Below, in pieces: positions 21,741 to 33,347 of a stretch of 64,000 nt of DNA (its first letter is position 1; each line of letters begins with the position of its first letter). The position numbers and the translations under genes are program-made. A model generated the notes under the pieces. It was not told the origin of the DNA, did no database searches, and saw nothing but the letters and a program-made list of their open reading frames with translations. The stretch is from Hyphochytrium catenoides (taxonomy: Eukaryota; Sar; Hyphochytriomycetes; Hyphochytriales; Hyphochytriaceae), in NCBI GenBank assembly GCA_900088475.1, contig FLMG01003379.1, forward strand, positions 18,727 through 82,726. Direction: 5' to 3'.

Positions 21741-22514
21741 CTACGCTATCTCCTCTTCCAGCTCAAGCTCCTCTTCTACCTCCCGCTCTATCCGTCTCTC
21801 TATGCTCGCTTTCTGTCTTTCGGTGTCACGTTCGTATTCTACCTCCTCTTGTGCCTCTTCTTCTATGAAAATAGCTTGCATCCCTTCGTTCTCTCGCCCC
21901 TGGTCCTCCGAAAGCTCCTTACTTTCTTCCTTCCTCCTGAGGTGCTCTACCTCTTCCCAAAGTTCTACAACCTGGGCATTGTTTCTTGACCTTTGTGACA
22001 AGGACATGTCGGCCATTGCCATAGAGAGTCCATCTTCATAGTCTGCTGCCGTTGCTTGGGGCGGCAGGGATACTGATAGCGACCCAAATACTAAGCCACA
22101 GTCGGTACACACCACTTCGCCGTCAATGTAAGTCAGTTTGTCTTCGACATGGAGACAATTAAGATCTCTACAGAGCGGATTGAGTATCTCCTGTCCTTCG
22201 GTGTTGTTGCTAGCTCGGGCATAGTCCATTGCTGTCTTCTTCTTCCAGTTCTTCAGGCTTATGTCGCTCCCCAGCTTCAGTAAAACCTTCAGTTCATCCG
22301 TCCTCGTTGGGTACCGCGCAGCCGCCATCAGGGGTGTGGCCCCATCTGCCTTCCTCTGTACATTGACATTCTCCATTCCAACATTCTCCCATAGGAGACG
22401 AAAATCATCGCGCATCATAGCGTTCCAAATCGCTTCATCCATAGTATCATCCGCCACCTGGGGCTTGGACGCCTCATCGTCCTGCTCCTCTAACCTCTTT
22501 CGCTGCCGCATCAT
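21741..22514 (-). CDS. Ankyrin + zinc-ribbon + Glu-rich coiled-coil protein
   Basis: Single-exon gene, 257 aa from the first of two ATGs at 22514 to TAG. Residues ~25-130 form ankyrin-type repeats (DGATPLMAAARYPTRTDELK, VLLKLGSDISLKNWKKKTA, MDYARASNNTEGQEI). Residues ~132-170 are a zinc-ribbon-like block: CRDLNC, then IDGEVVCTDCGLVFG, which resembles the TFIIB N-terminal ribbon (GE-VC-DCG-V). The rest is a charged helix very rich in Glu/Arg. It is unspliced, unlike every neighbour except possible small genes. An N-terminal exon cannot be excluded because TTGACAG lies just upstream of the ATG. I do not recognise an ortholog; a nuclear regulatory or ubiquitin-related adaptor role is only a guess. 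Confidence 0.7.
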   Translation of the reverse strand: MMRQRKRLEEQDDEASKPQVADDTMDEAIWNAMMRDDFRLLWENVGMENVNVQRKADGATPLMAAARYPTRTDELKVLLKLGSDISLKNWKKKTAMDYARASNNTEGQEILNPLCRDLNCLHVEDKLTYIDGEVVCTDCGLVFGSLSVSLPPQATAADYEDGLSMAMADMSLSQRSRNNAQVVELWEEVEHLRRKEESKELSEDQGRENEGMQAIFIEEEAQEEVEYERDTERQKASIERRIEREVEEELELEEEIA

Positions 22515-23143
22515 CTCCCCTGTCAACAGCGATTGGTTGTGACAGCCAGATAGACCCACAGGAACTCCTCTTAGAGTCCACTGCTGCCCTGCTCCTTCTG
22601 CGCCTCAACTGGAAGATGTTACAGTCTCGCAGTTAAGCTCTAATAAGAGCTCCAAATATCCTCTTTATCTTCGTCGTTGCCATCGTCCATCGTCCATGCT
22701 TCCCATCATCCTGGGCGGGAGGTCCAGACTCAGACTTCCGATCTGGCCTATCGACCCGCGTTGCCCTCAGGAATAAAGCAAACATAAATAGATGTTATTC
22801 GGTAATAAGGCTATTTCGGTGGGGGATACATTGAAGAACGAAGTTCTCGTGGTGGAATTAGCAATTCTTGTAACTGCATAACCCGTGAAGTTCGTCAGCA
22901 CATTTTCCTGTCAAGTCGCATCGTCGGCTTCGTCGGACGTGAGACCTGCTCTCCAATACCGACCTTGCGGCACAGCTAGATGGTTATCGCATCCGAGAAG
23001 CTCCATGAAGATCTGCAGCAGCAGGTAGGAGAAGCCGAGGCCACTGGTCAGCTTTTGTCAGTGTAGAGCTCCGGCAGGTACTCCATTACATATTATTGAG
23101 TCGTCGGCGGAGGACTTCCCTGTCACGTGAAAATTGGCGTGGG
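22515..23143. other. Divergent spacer: ankyrin gene and Lon
   Basis: About 630 bp. An ATG at 22980 followed by 15 codons and a GTAGGA donor could be an alternative first exon of Lon in phase with it, but the ATG at 23144 gives a start more like the peroxisomal family. Confidence 0.45.
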
Positions 23144-26100
23144 ATGCAGAACATCAACGTCCCAAGCGAGCTGGTAAGACTGGCCAGGGCATTTCTTGCA
23201 ATGCGCTGCACTGAAAGCGTGTTATGACAAACCTCTGCTTGTCTGCTGAACAGCCTTTGCTTCCAATAAAGGGAAGGGTCCTCTTCCCTGGGGGTCTGAT
23301 CAGACTCTCAATAGGTGGGTTCGGGGACAGTTTGCTCCAATCTCCGTTTCATGACTGATTCCGCCTTGCAGGCCGATCGAAGTCAGTAAAGCTTGTGGAA
23401 TCATCTATATGGGAAAACTATCAGCGAAGGAAAGTATCATTAGTAGGTAAGGAAACCTAATGCAGCAGCCAGATACACTCTCTCTTGGGTGGATGCTGAA
23501 AAGAAACCTGTGAAACAGCAATCTTCACTAAGAGGGAGGATTCGCATGAGCAGAATGATGGCTCTCAGCTTAATATACCAAAGCCAGCGACCGTTACGAT
23601 TGACAGTGGCACCACAGCAGTCTATGCGGTCGGTACTGCAGGCCGCGTAGTCCAGGTAATTGACAACTAGACATCGAAGCAACAGAAGGTAGTAGATGTC
23701 GGAAGGCAAGGGTGTGTTCGGCATAAGAGGTACAAAGCTATCAAGAGGAGCTAGGGTAAGCGGAACCAGGGGCAGATAATCTCCAGCACAGGACTTGTTT
23801 GAGGGCAGGCGTTCTTCACGCACCATATCATGTTATATGGACTTTCTCATTGGTCTTTCTCTGCTGCCTTTATGTCTTATAGCTTTCTCGGACATCGGGG
23901 GACCAAGGTTTCCACTTCTCAATATTGGTAGAGGGTATCAGCCGTATCAAGCTCCTCAGTACCGTCCAGCAAGAGCCGTACCACATTGTTAAGGTGTCTA
24001 GGATCAAGGATACACTGCCCTCCAACTCTGTTCACATCAAAGCCCTAACGCTTAGTCTTCGGGACAGTGTGAAATCTTTGCTGGACGCAGCCAAGGTCTG
24101 TTAGTCTTCTTCTCACCTTAGGGTCCAACTTCACTAAGTTTAGCGTCCTCCTGCACATCGAAAGTTGGCCTCATATATATATCCCCATTAGCGCTACCGT
24201 GGCTAGACTTCATTGCCCTTCTTAGCACTCACCAATTATCGGCGGCATGCATCCGCGCCTTCTATTGTCTCATTTAATGTGTCCCCCATCTCCCCCTGCA
24301 GACCAAGAATACTCAGATTGTCAGCCGCACCAAGGATATTCTTGATGCGATTGGCAAATCTTCACCAGGGGAGCTGACAGACCTGCTCGTTTCCAACCTG
24401 GACCTGTCAGTGGAGGAGAAGCAGGCAGTTCTGGAGTCGTCAGATCTCGGAAAGAAGATTGAACTTGCTCTAAGGTTGATCCAGGCGCAAATTGAAGTTC
24501 TTAGTGTGTCCAACAAGATCCAGACTCAGATCCAGGGTCAGATAAATGACACCAGAAAGGAATACTTCTTGAGACAACAGCTGAAGGTAAATCAAGGAGA
24601 TGGAGGAATATGAAAAGGGAGAAGAAGAGAGAATGGATCTGAGCACTAGGGTTCGTAAGTGGACTATACGTTTATCACAGCGAGGTAGGAAGTGCTCTCA
24701 GGCTCTCTATGTCCGGTTAGGCCATCAAAGAAGAGCTGGGAGAAGGAGCGGTTGAGAATGAGGACGACGACGTATCAAGGCTGGAAGAGAAGCTAGAGCG
24801 CTGTGGCCTGCCTAGTGATGTCAACAAAGTCACAACCAAGGAGCTACGTAGATTGCGCTCTATGCAGGTAAAATCCAGCTTGGAAGAGGAGCCTTGTTTC
24901 TATGCGTCCCGACCCTCTCATTGTCGCGTTATCGTTCGCTTAGCCAGCACAGCCAGAGTACAATGTAATTCGCACATACTTGGAGTGGATCTCCGATTTG
25001 CCATGGAGTTGCGAAAGTAGAGACCTGCTAGACATGGAGCGCGTACAGAGCCAGCTCGACCACGATCACTACGGTCTAGAGAAGGTAACAATTCGAACCC
25101 CTAGAGGGCAAGACGCGAGACGACTCCCAGTTTAGGGAATCGTGGTCTACGTGGAGGATGCGGTGCCATACCTATTTGGGTGGAACAGGATGGCATAGTG
25201 ATCCTCCAATCGTCATATCGCTTTGACACTCGTTTCACAATTCTCCTTCTTCTTACCAAAAGGTAAAGCAGCGGATCGTCGAGTACATCGCGGTTCGCCG
25301 CCTAACGGCATCAATGAAAGGCCCGATCCTCTGCCTGGTGGGACCACCAGGTGTGGGAAAGACCTCGTTAGGAAAGTCTATTGCCACAGCTATCGGGAGG
25401 AATTTTCAGGTACAGTTCAAACTTGATCTCAATCTAGGCACGTTCTCTTCTTCCGCACTATCATGCTATTGGAGGACTCTCGTCTTTTGTCTTTTACACT
25501 ATGGTACTTGAAAATGATCAGAGAACGTTGAGACTTGGTTTGTGTCACTAGAGGACTCCTTTCTCCTTATTATGTACTTGTACGTACGCCTGCAAAAACT
25601 AGACATCTGCTGAATGAGCTTTGTTGTAGAGGATCTCGCTGGGAGGAGTGCACGATGAATCAGAGATCAGAGGCCATCGACGGACTTATGTCGGCGCGCT
25701 GCCCGGAAAGATTCTTCACGCGTTGAAGCGTGCTGGAAGCAAGAACCCTGTCTTGCTCCTAGATGAAGTAGGCCTCCTGCCCTCTGACTTTGACCTTTAT
25801 GCAGGGTAGTGACGTCGTCCCGGCATGGCCTCCAACACGATCAATATTCTCATACTCAGTAGCCCACTTCCGTCCCTAGAAGTCCCATTAATCTTCAGCT
25901 GAACTGTGGGTCCTAATGTACCTGTTTCATATGGCAGATTGACAAGGTCTCGTCCGGTGGTCGGGGTGATCCTTCGTCTGCTCTACTGGAGGTGCTTGAC
26001 CCATCACAGAACGACACCTTCTCGGATCACTACCTAGCCCTTCCATTCGACCTCTCACGCGTGATGTTTATAGCCACGGCAAATACTCTGGACACTATAC

Positions 26101-28570
26101 ATCCCGCGCTGTTGGATAGGTGAGAATGCGTTTAGATCCGATTTTGATGTCATGACGGACTCAGCCGTCTTTCGGATGGCTCATCGGTATATTGCTATGG
26201 ATGACTTTAGAACGTTTAGATGGTCTGGGTTCCTGCTTTTGGTGATCAAGTCTAGTAATCTTCTCTTGCCATTGCGGACCACTTGTCTCTTCTCTCTTTA
26301 CCCTTAGATATCGTCATGAGGGTCCTCCGCCTGCGTCGGACGCTATCTGCTTGGCGTGGACTTCCTCTCCTCTGCTAACCTTCCTCTTGGCTTTATAAAC
26401 AGAATGGAAGTGATAAATATTCCAGGCTACACAATGGACGAGAAGGTCAACATTGCCCGGAAATATCTTCTGCCAAGACAGGTCAAGCTAAATGGGCTTA
26501 GGGAAGAGGAGTTGGAGATGGATGATAACTGCATCCGCCTCCTCATCTCAAGGTGGTCATTAACCTCAAGCAGTCCTGAGTTCAACTTGTTGTTACATTC
26601 TCATTTAGCCGTAAAGGTCTGAGAGTTCTTGGACTTAAAAAGTGTGCAAGGGTTGACGACACTTGTTTGCTCTTACGGCCCGTCCGCCTAGTTACACGCG
26701 AGAGGCTGGAGTTAGAAATCTTGAAAGGGAAATAGCTGCCATATGCCGATATGCAGCGGTTAAAGTGGTAGAGAAGCTTCCGCAGCCCTTCTCGGCCGAA
26801 CCAGGTAACCAGTACCACCTCTGAGCTTTGGTTCCTAGGTTTAGCCTATCTGTAGCCGGCCTTTGGATTTTCCCAAAGCTCTGGCATCTGCTGGTATCCT
26901 CCTCTGGTCTCAATTCTAGATGGCTAAGGCACTGAGCAGGTGTTGTTGAGGCCAAAGCCACCGAAAGTAAAGTGCCAGAGGAGATCGAGACCAAGGACAA
27001 ATGCAGGTAGGGATCAAGAAGATGAAGGGGGAAGAGGACGTATTATTGAATGAAAAGGGAGGTAGAGTTTGAGGAAGCGCTCAGGCACGGGCCCTAGTCA
27101 AAGAGAGAGATGTGTCCAATCAATGAGAGTTTAACTAACTTCCACCAACTACACTATAGCCCTCATCCGGCTCAGGATAGAGAATTTCAGTTCCGCACGG
27201 TAGTAGACAAGGCACTCATGGAGGAGATTCTAGGCTCGGAGAGATATACAGGAGAAGTGGCGCTCAGGGTGGCCACTCCAGGGGTAAGATTTACTTTACG
27301 AGTAATGGGCAGAGATAAACAAGAATAGCAGGAAGGGGCTTGAGAAGGGCTGTGAAGAGGTCGCGGAGCAAGGGAATTGCGTCTTCTTGCACGGATGAAT
27401 GGGAGGTTTTGGCGGTAGGATGCAGTGTCATCAGGTGTCTCTGAGAGCGTAACGAGGTTGCGAACGACCTGTTAGTGAGTGATAGGTGTTTCAGATGAAT
27501 AATGAGAGGCTAACTGCCGGATAGAGGCCTAGAGGTTCAAGACTGAACGTTTTCGAATAGGTTGCTACAGGTCTAGCATGGACCCCTACCGGGGGAGAGA
27601 TCCTCTTCGTTGAAGCTACCCGAATGGCAGGCAGCGGCCAGTTGAAGTTAACAGGGAAGCTGGGCGAGGTGATGAAGGAGTCCGCAAATCTGGTGCTGAG
27701 TTGGATCAGGTAGGCATTGTTAAGGTACCTGATTGCCTCGTGTTAGCCTTATCCTAAAGTACTCTTCTTGCTTGTATAGGAGCAATCCCAAATTGATAGC
27801 TCTTGCAATGGGGCTGGAGAGCGACGATGTGAATCCTTTTGACTACGACTCGCACTTTGACCTTCACCTACATTTTCCAGCGGGGGCAGTCCCTAAAGAT
27901 GGGCCGAGTGCAGGATTGGCCATTGTGATGGCACTTCTTTCGCTGCTCTCTTCCATCTCGGTGCCAGGAGATGTCGCTATGACAGGAGAAGTATCACTTC
28001 GAGGCCTAGTATTACCCGTTGGAGGTGAGTTGGCCTTTAACACCTCCATTTATGACTAGACCACTGAATGCCAGTGCAAGTCCAGAAGCACCTATCCTGG
28101 TGCTGCTCTTTTTGCCTGTTGACTACTATTTGCTCATAGTGTCTTTCTCCCACAGGTATCAAAGAAAAAGTTTTGGGTGCGCATAGGGCAGGGATCAAGC
28201 GGGTGGTGCTCCCTAGAAGGAATAACCGAGATGTGACGGATTTGCCGAAAGAGATAAGGAAAGATATCGAGTTTGTCCTCGTGTCCAATGTAAGCAAACT
28301 AAAAGAGTTTATGACACCTCTATAGAGGCCGCCGGAGGTTGGATAACAAATGGACTTAGGGGTACTGAACTCTTGCAATGCGTTCAATGGATTTACGTAC
28401 ACGTCTGTCACACTTTGTTTCCCATCTGCTGGGCAGTCGCATTGCCTCAGTCCTGATGTTTTATTTTGCTTCAACGCTTAATATAGGTCTTCGAGGCCAT
28501 AAGCGCAGTCTTTGCGGGAAAGACTGTTGTACCTGAGTTTCCTTCAAATCCAAAGGATGGACCAGGGTAA
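23144..28570 (+). CDS. LONP2: Lon protease, peroxisomal (LONP2/LON2) type
   Basis: ATP-dependent serine protease for organelle protein quality control. Nineteen exons, the first 23144-23173, then 23254-23314, 23372-23446, 23519-23655, 23883-24095, 24302-24586, 24721-24867, 24944-25084, 25263-25409, 25630-25767, 25938-26119, 26403-26552, 26692-26804, 26940-27006, 27160-27283, 27561-27709, 27780-28024, 28156-28289, 28487-28570; phases agree, 873 aa. N-terminal LON domain ([28 protein letters not shown]); Walker [10 protein letters not shown] near residue 386; Walker B LLLDEIDK; catalytic Ser in KDGPSAG near 763; catalytic Lys in [14 protein letters not shown] near 805. The [14 protein letters not shown] start and [10 protein letters not shown] segment favour the peroxisomal over the mitochondrial branch. 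No SKL-like end: it reads KDGPG then TAA, though a GTAAGG donor overlaps that stop. Confidence 0.92.
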
Positions 28571-29063
28571 GGCTTCTTCTTTCGACACCTTAGCAGTGCT
28601 GAGCTGACGTTATATCTCGTCGTATGTCTCGTGGTGTCGCATCCAGTGCTGTAAATAACCAGGAGTCGTCACGACTCAATTGCCAAAAAAGCGAAGACCA
28701 AGTGGGTCCCATCCTTATCAGCTTTCTTTGAGAGCTGTGCCACTACGAACTGTCCTATCCACTTCTCTTGCCTTATCTCTCTCAGTGACAACTGTAAGCT
28801 CCGTTAAAAGGACACCATTACCGGCGGCACAAGCACATGTCCACTTTTAGCTAAAAAATATGTATATATACAAGCCTTGTGCTGGAATTCAGGGAAGAAC
28901 AGTGCTTGTCTTCTAATTGTATATGTTTGGAAGTTGTCCCCTTCTGTCCTTGGCGTCCTTCCTTGCACTGTAAGCGTCCTCTGTCTATGCGCCAGGAGTG
29001 GTAGTAGAATTGGGACAAAGGAAAAAACAGACGCCTCCCTGCCTCTGCTGGTCATCTCTCCTG
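28571..29063. other. Spacer between convergent Lon and SPT20 genes
   Basis: About 490 bp. It contains acceptor-like sites (near 28648 and 28786) that could serve an alternative last Lon exon, with phase-compatible short tails. Otherwise AT-richer 3' sequence. Confidence 0.45.
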
Positions 29064-32000
29064 TTAACTCTGTCTTTGCTGCATCTTTAACTTGAGTTGT
29101 TGAGCAGCGCTAGTTTGTCCCTTGTTTGCTTCACCTCTTCCTCCTCCTCTGCCATAGCCAGCACCTCCCTGAGCCCTCCCAGCGTTAGCATTCCGAGCGA
29201 ACTTGTTCGCTCCATTTGCCTTGTTGACAGTGACAGGCCCAGCACTAGCTCCCGGCCTCATCGCTATCATTCCTTTAGAATTGGTGATCACAGATGCCGC
29301 CTTTGCCTGCTCTCTCTGCTTTAAAATAGCCGTAGAGTTCAATGTTGAAGGGGTGGATGGGAGGGGGGATGGCGTAGTTGAAAGCTGACCTCCAATCGAT
29401 GAAGAGCGAAGTGGTGAGGGCGCGGCGATGGGTTGCAAGGCTCGAAGGCGTGCCTCCTCTCTTCTTCTCCTATTGGCTACTTCTGCAATGTCCGAAGGCA
29501 AGGCCACGACGGCTTCGCGTTGTCTTAAATTCATTTGCTGAGATAGGTTGCCCACCGTGTTGCCCTTTCAAAGAACAGAGCCGGCCAAAGTAAAAAAGGA
29601 GAGCACGTTAGAAAATCACTTGGCAGGACCTCGATCTCAGGCGGTAAGCGGCAAGGGATACAACCCAAGATAGTGGCCAAAGGAACAAACCCTGGGGCCA
29701 CAGACATCTTTCAGCCACAACGGACCTAAGACGTAAACAAAGAGTGTGCAAGAATTGAGTGCCCTAAGCAAGGGGTAGGAGGGGAACCGAAAGCTATGGC
29801 GTTCAAGGTCGCTTTAATCCCTACCGCTTTATGTGGAATATTCTGTTGAGGGATCACCCTGATGGTGCTCGCTTGCTTCACAGCATTAAACTTGGCACAG
29901 AAGGCCAAAGCAGCCTTCCAGAAGGCGATGCTGAAAGAGACACACGGAAGTAATGAACGACGTCAGAGGAGCTATGGGGCTAACGGTAAGACACCTTGAT
30001 TGGGGCGAGTAACGAAAGAAAATAAAGAACAGAAGGCGGAAGGACGTCCAGTCCGCCAGGTACAGCTGATCGGAAGCTGTCGTCACAGCTACGGCAAAGC
30101 GGGATTGAAGTTACTTACCTCAGCTTTGAGACTAAGCGATTGTTAAGCACAGTTGTCTGGGTGACCGTCTCAATGTTCTCCCTGCCTGACACATCAGGGA
30201 CACCTGATGGAGTTGGTTGGGCGTCTAGGGTCTGGAGAATAGCAGCGAATTGACTTGCGCCGAGCAAATCGGGTGGCTCTTCTGTCAACAAACTGTTGAG
30301 GACATCTAGAAAAACAACGAGGAGGAGTGGTAAGGTCAGCAATGTTCGTCTCAAACAGAGTGACTTTCTATGCCCGCCCTTCCCAGTGTAAATTGAGCCA
30401 GAGGGTTACCTACCATAGCTTCTAAGTGGATCAGCCACAGCTAAAGCGTCAGCGGTGTTATCAGAGGTGGAGGCCGGCAGACCGAGAGAGAGGCTTTCCA
30501 AAATGGCCGTTGTGGCCGGGTCTTCCTTGGCTTCGCCAACCGCTCCCGCGGGAGATAGAAGACTTGAAGACACCACTTGAGCGAGAGAGCCGTCAGGAAA
30601 AGCACTGTTCAGGAGCTGCGTTACTGGGTCAAAATCGCTCTCTGTATCTCCATGACGAGGCCCCTCCTTGCCATTGAGACCTTTAGAAGCAACTGCTGGT
30701 GGTGTCTTTGCAGCATTAGAATACTTCGGGTTCTGAAGAGGAGACCTTGCTCCTTTTGGAGCTGATGCAGTGGGCGTGGATTGAGCCCTTTCTGCAAGGA
30801 TTGGTGTCTTGGTACCTGCAGGTAGAATGAACACGAGAGATTTTCGAGTTTTAGTAAACACTCAGGTTATGGGGCGTAAACCAGATAGATCGCTGCCATC
30901 GCCACAGACGAAGTGTAGATGCCGCGGTGAGGAGAAAAGCGACATTCACCAAAGGCTTTCGACAACGGGGACAGCAGTAGGACAGAACTCAAAAGAACAG
31001 AGGGAAAAGAAATGTGTTTAGCTGTCGGACCTTTAGCGCTAAGCTTGGCTGCCTTTTTAGCCTGCTCTGCCAATGCAGCCCGAGCGGCTGCTGGTGATAG
31101 TCCTTGCTTACCCGACACAGGAACAGATGCCTTCCCAGTCTCCTCTTCCATAGATTGCCCTCGTCCTTTTTTCCTCGCTCCTGCATTAGGTACGGAAGGT
31201 ACAGCAGCCTGAGCCTGTTGAGTAGCTGCAGCTGCTCTAGTTAAGATAGCCGACATAGGAGATTCATGGCTCCTATATCGGCTTAAAGTGTTTGCTAGGG
31301 CAAACTTGCTCTGGAGCTTGTTACAGTTGATCACTGTGGTGGCGACAAACACTTCAGGATTTGGATCCAAGCACAAGTCTTCCGCCTGATATAGGGCACG
31401 CAAGAGCTTCTCTTCCGCTAACGGGAGGACCGTAGATAGATCAATTTCCTTAGACTTAGGGTCAGCTTGTCTCTGATGCACAGCTAGATTAAGAGATCGA
31501 GCAAAGGATTCGTTGGTCGGTTGGAGGAGAACGCGACGAACTATTGCTCCTTCTTCATGGGCGCTTCCTGAGCCTGCCACAGCAGGGGTGTGACGTAGGT
31601 CCTGGAGCTCAACAATAACGTTCCCATCATAGAAGACGCAGGGTGCCTTATAACACCCAGCGCAAACACGTGACAAGAGAGAAAGTTAGGCCAATGGCGC
31701 TTCCTCTCAGATGCATGCCAGGCTTGACCAAAAAATAGACAGGACTCCCGGGAAAAAAACAGGCACACGCTTAAGGGTAATGACAGAAACGATCAGATGC
31801 GGACAAGAGACATCCTAAGTGGGCTGTCCCAATGTAACAGAAGCAATTAAGTGTATTTGCAGAGTCTTCGAAGGCGTCACTGACCAGCTCCAGTAGTTCG
31901 TAAGGAATCAGACCAAGGTCAATCATACGTAAGAACTCCCTGAACACAAGTTGGACATTAGACTGGCGAAGGGGACTAGGGTGGCTCTCAGAGTTACGCG

Positions 32001-33347
32001 TGTCCTGCGCCAGAAACTTATAATCCACCAAACGTGAGCCATCTATAGAGGGACCAGTACTGACAAGGAGCGGATGGGATGGGACGAGACGACATTCTCG
32101 TCCCTGGAAAACCCATACAATGCCAATAGACAAACCCTGAAGCACTTCTAGCCAGACCCCCGATGCCCTAGCGGGCCCGTACCTAGTTGTTCTGTCATAG
32201 ATTCTGGCTGACCCCTCATGATAATTGTTTGCGAGACTTCGAACAACGAAAGCGTCTCGATAAAGTAGAATTGTAAGGGACGGTTTGAGCCCTACCATCC
32301 GATCTAGGACGGGAGTACTTTTAGGGTTATCACCAGCGTCCTACCATACCAGATAGGGAAAGAAGGCAGCAGGGAGAGGTTAGCGTCAATGGCTTGTGAT
32401 GATAGGCTTTCGGGATCTAACTAACGAAAGGCGGAAAGAGCAATAGAATTAGCGAGAAAGCCGTGGGTAAGGTCTATTAGAGGCACACCAACTAGCCATT
32501 TTTGTGAGTCCACTCGTAGCGGACTAGAGGGAAGGGGAAGCCAGGCAGGCTGAGAGGGCAGTAGGACAGGGAAAGAGAGCGGAAAAGAGCGACTTCTGAG
32601 GAACATCTCTTTGAGGTTTAGGAAGCTGAAAGGTAATGCATGGCCTACCTCTTCTATCAGCACTCTAGCAATATTCTCATCCAGACTTCTTGGCAGACTA
32701 GAGGCGAGTTTCGCATAGGGATGGAGCCCTTCCATCTCTACTCTGAGTATCTCTCCTATGCCACGATTGGAGTCTGAATGACGGGAACGCGGATTAAGTG
32801 CTTGTACCGCCCTCTCCTGTCCCGCTCTTACTATTCGAAGGAGCTCAGCATCTTCATGGGTTCGCAGGAGCTTAGCATCTAAATCTTCTGTCTTTTCCCC
32901 GTTGTCCTCCTCCTTCTTGTTTTCAAGTTGAGCAGACTGAAGGACGCGCCATTCCGGACGCGCAATTGTCTCCTCCCTGCTCGTCGAGTGGCTCTTCAAT
33001 TTCTTTATCACAGGCCCTGGTTGTAGAGTTCGGGGCCTTTGAGGGTGCAATCTCCGCTTCTTCGTCAATATCTTTGAGATGCTAAAAGCTAACTTCTCCG
33101 CATCCTGGTAAAGAAGGTATTAGTCTTCAGGTCAGATTGGGTCTGCATAAGTAATTCCTCTTTCTATTGGCCTAGCGCTATTTCCCCCTTCAGGTTATGT
33201 CATTGGACAAGCTAGTCCCATCGTAAACCACTTAACGCTTGTACTTACGGGTTTTGCTAGATGACCCAACCGTTCTTCCTTTCCTTCCCTTGCTTGGGAT
33301 ACGGGGACCCAGGCACTCCGCGGCGCCGCGGTGTCGCTTGAGGTCAT
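29064..33347 (-). CDS. SPT20: SPT20 homolog, SAGA complex subunit
   Basis: Architectural subunit of the SAGA transcription coactivator (family knowledge). Nine exons: 33347-33249, 33104-32649, 32291-32183, 32042-31885, 31646-31031, 30815-30414, 30305-30119, 29930-29825, 29564-29064; phases agree, 877 aa. The SPT20 domain lies at ~residues 180-390: ETLSLFEVSQTIIMRG, FREFLRMIDLGLIPYELLEL, APCVFYDGNVIVELQDLRH, RRVLLQPTNESFARSLNLAV, LLRALYQAEDLCLDPNPEV. These parallel human SUPT20H (LPPILVDLLE, GCVIAEIRDYR, HILLRPTMQTL, LATAEPLCLDP). After it come Ala/Gln/Pro-rich stretches and a C-terminal RGG-like patch (GYGRGGGRGEANKG), disordered as in other SPT20s. The N-terminal exon starts MTSSDTAAPRSAW and is followed by KILTKKRRLHPQRPRT, matching the basic start of the family. 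Confidence 0.85.

Noticed and set aside
22980..23024. Upstream first exon for Lon (MVIASEKLHEDLQQQ)
   Set aside because: In phase, but the ATG at 23144 gives an N-terminus like peroxisomal Lon without it. Not excluded.
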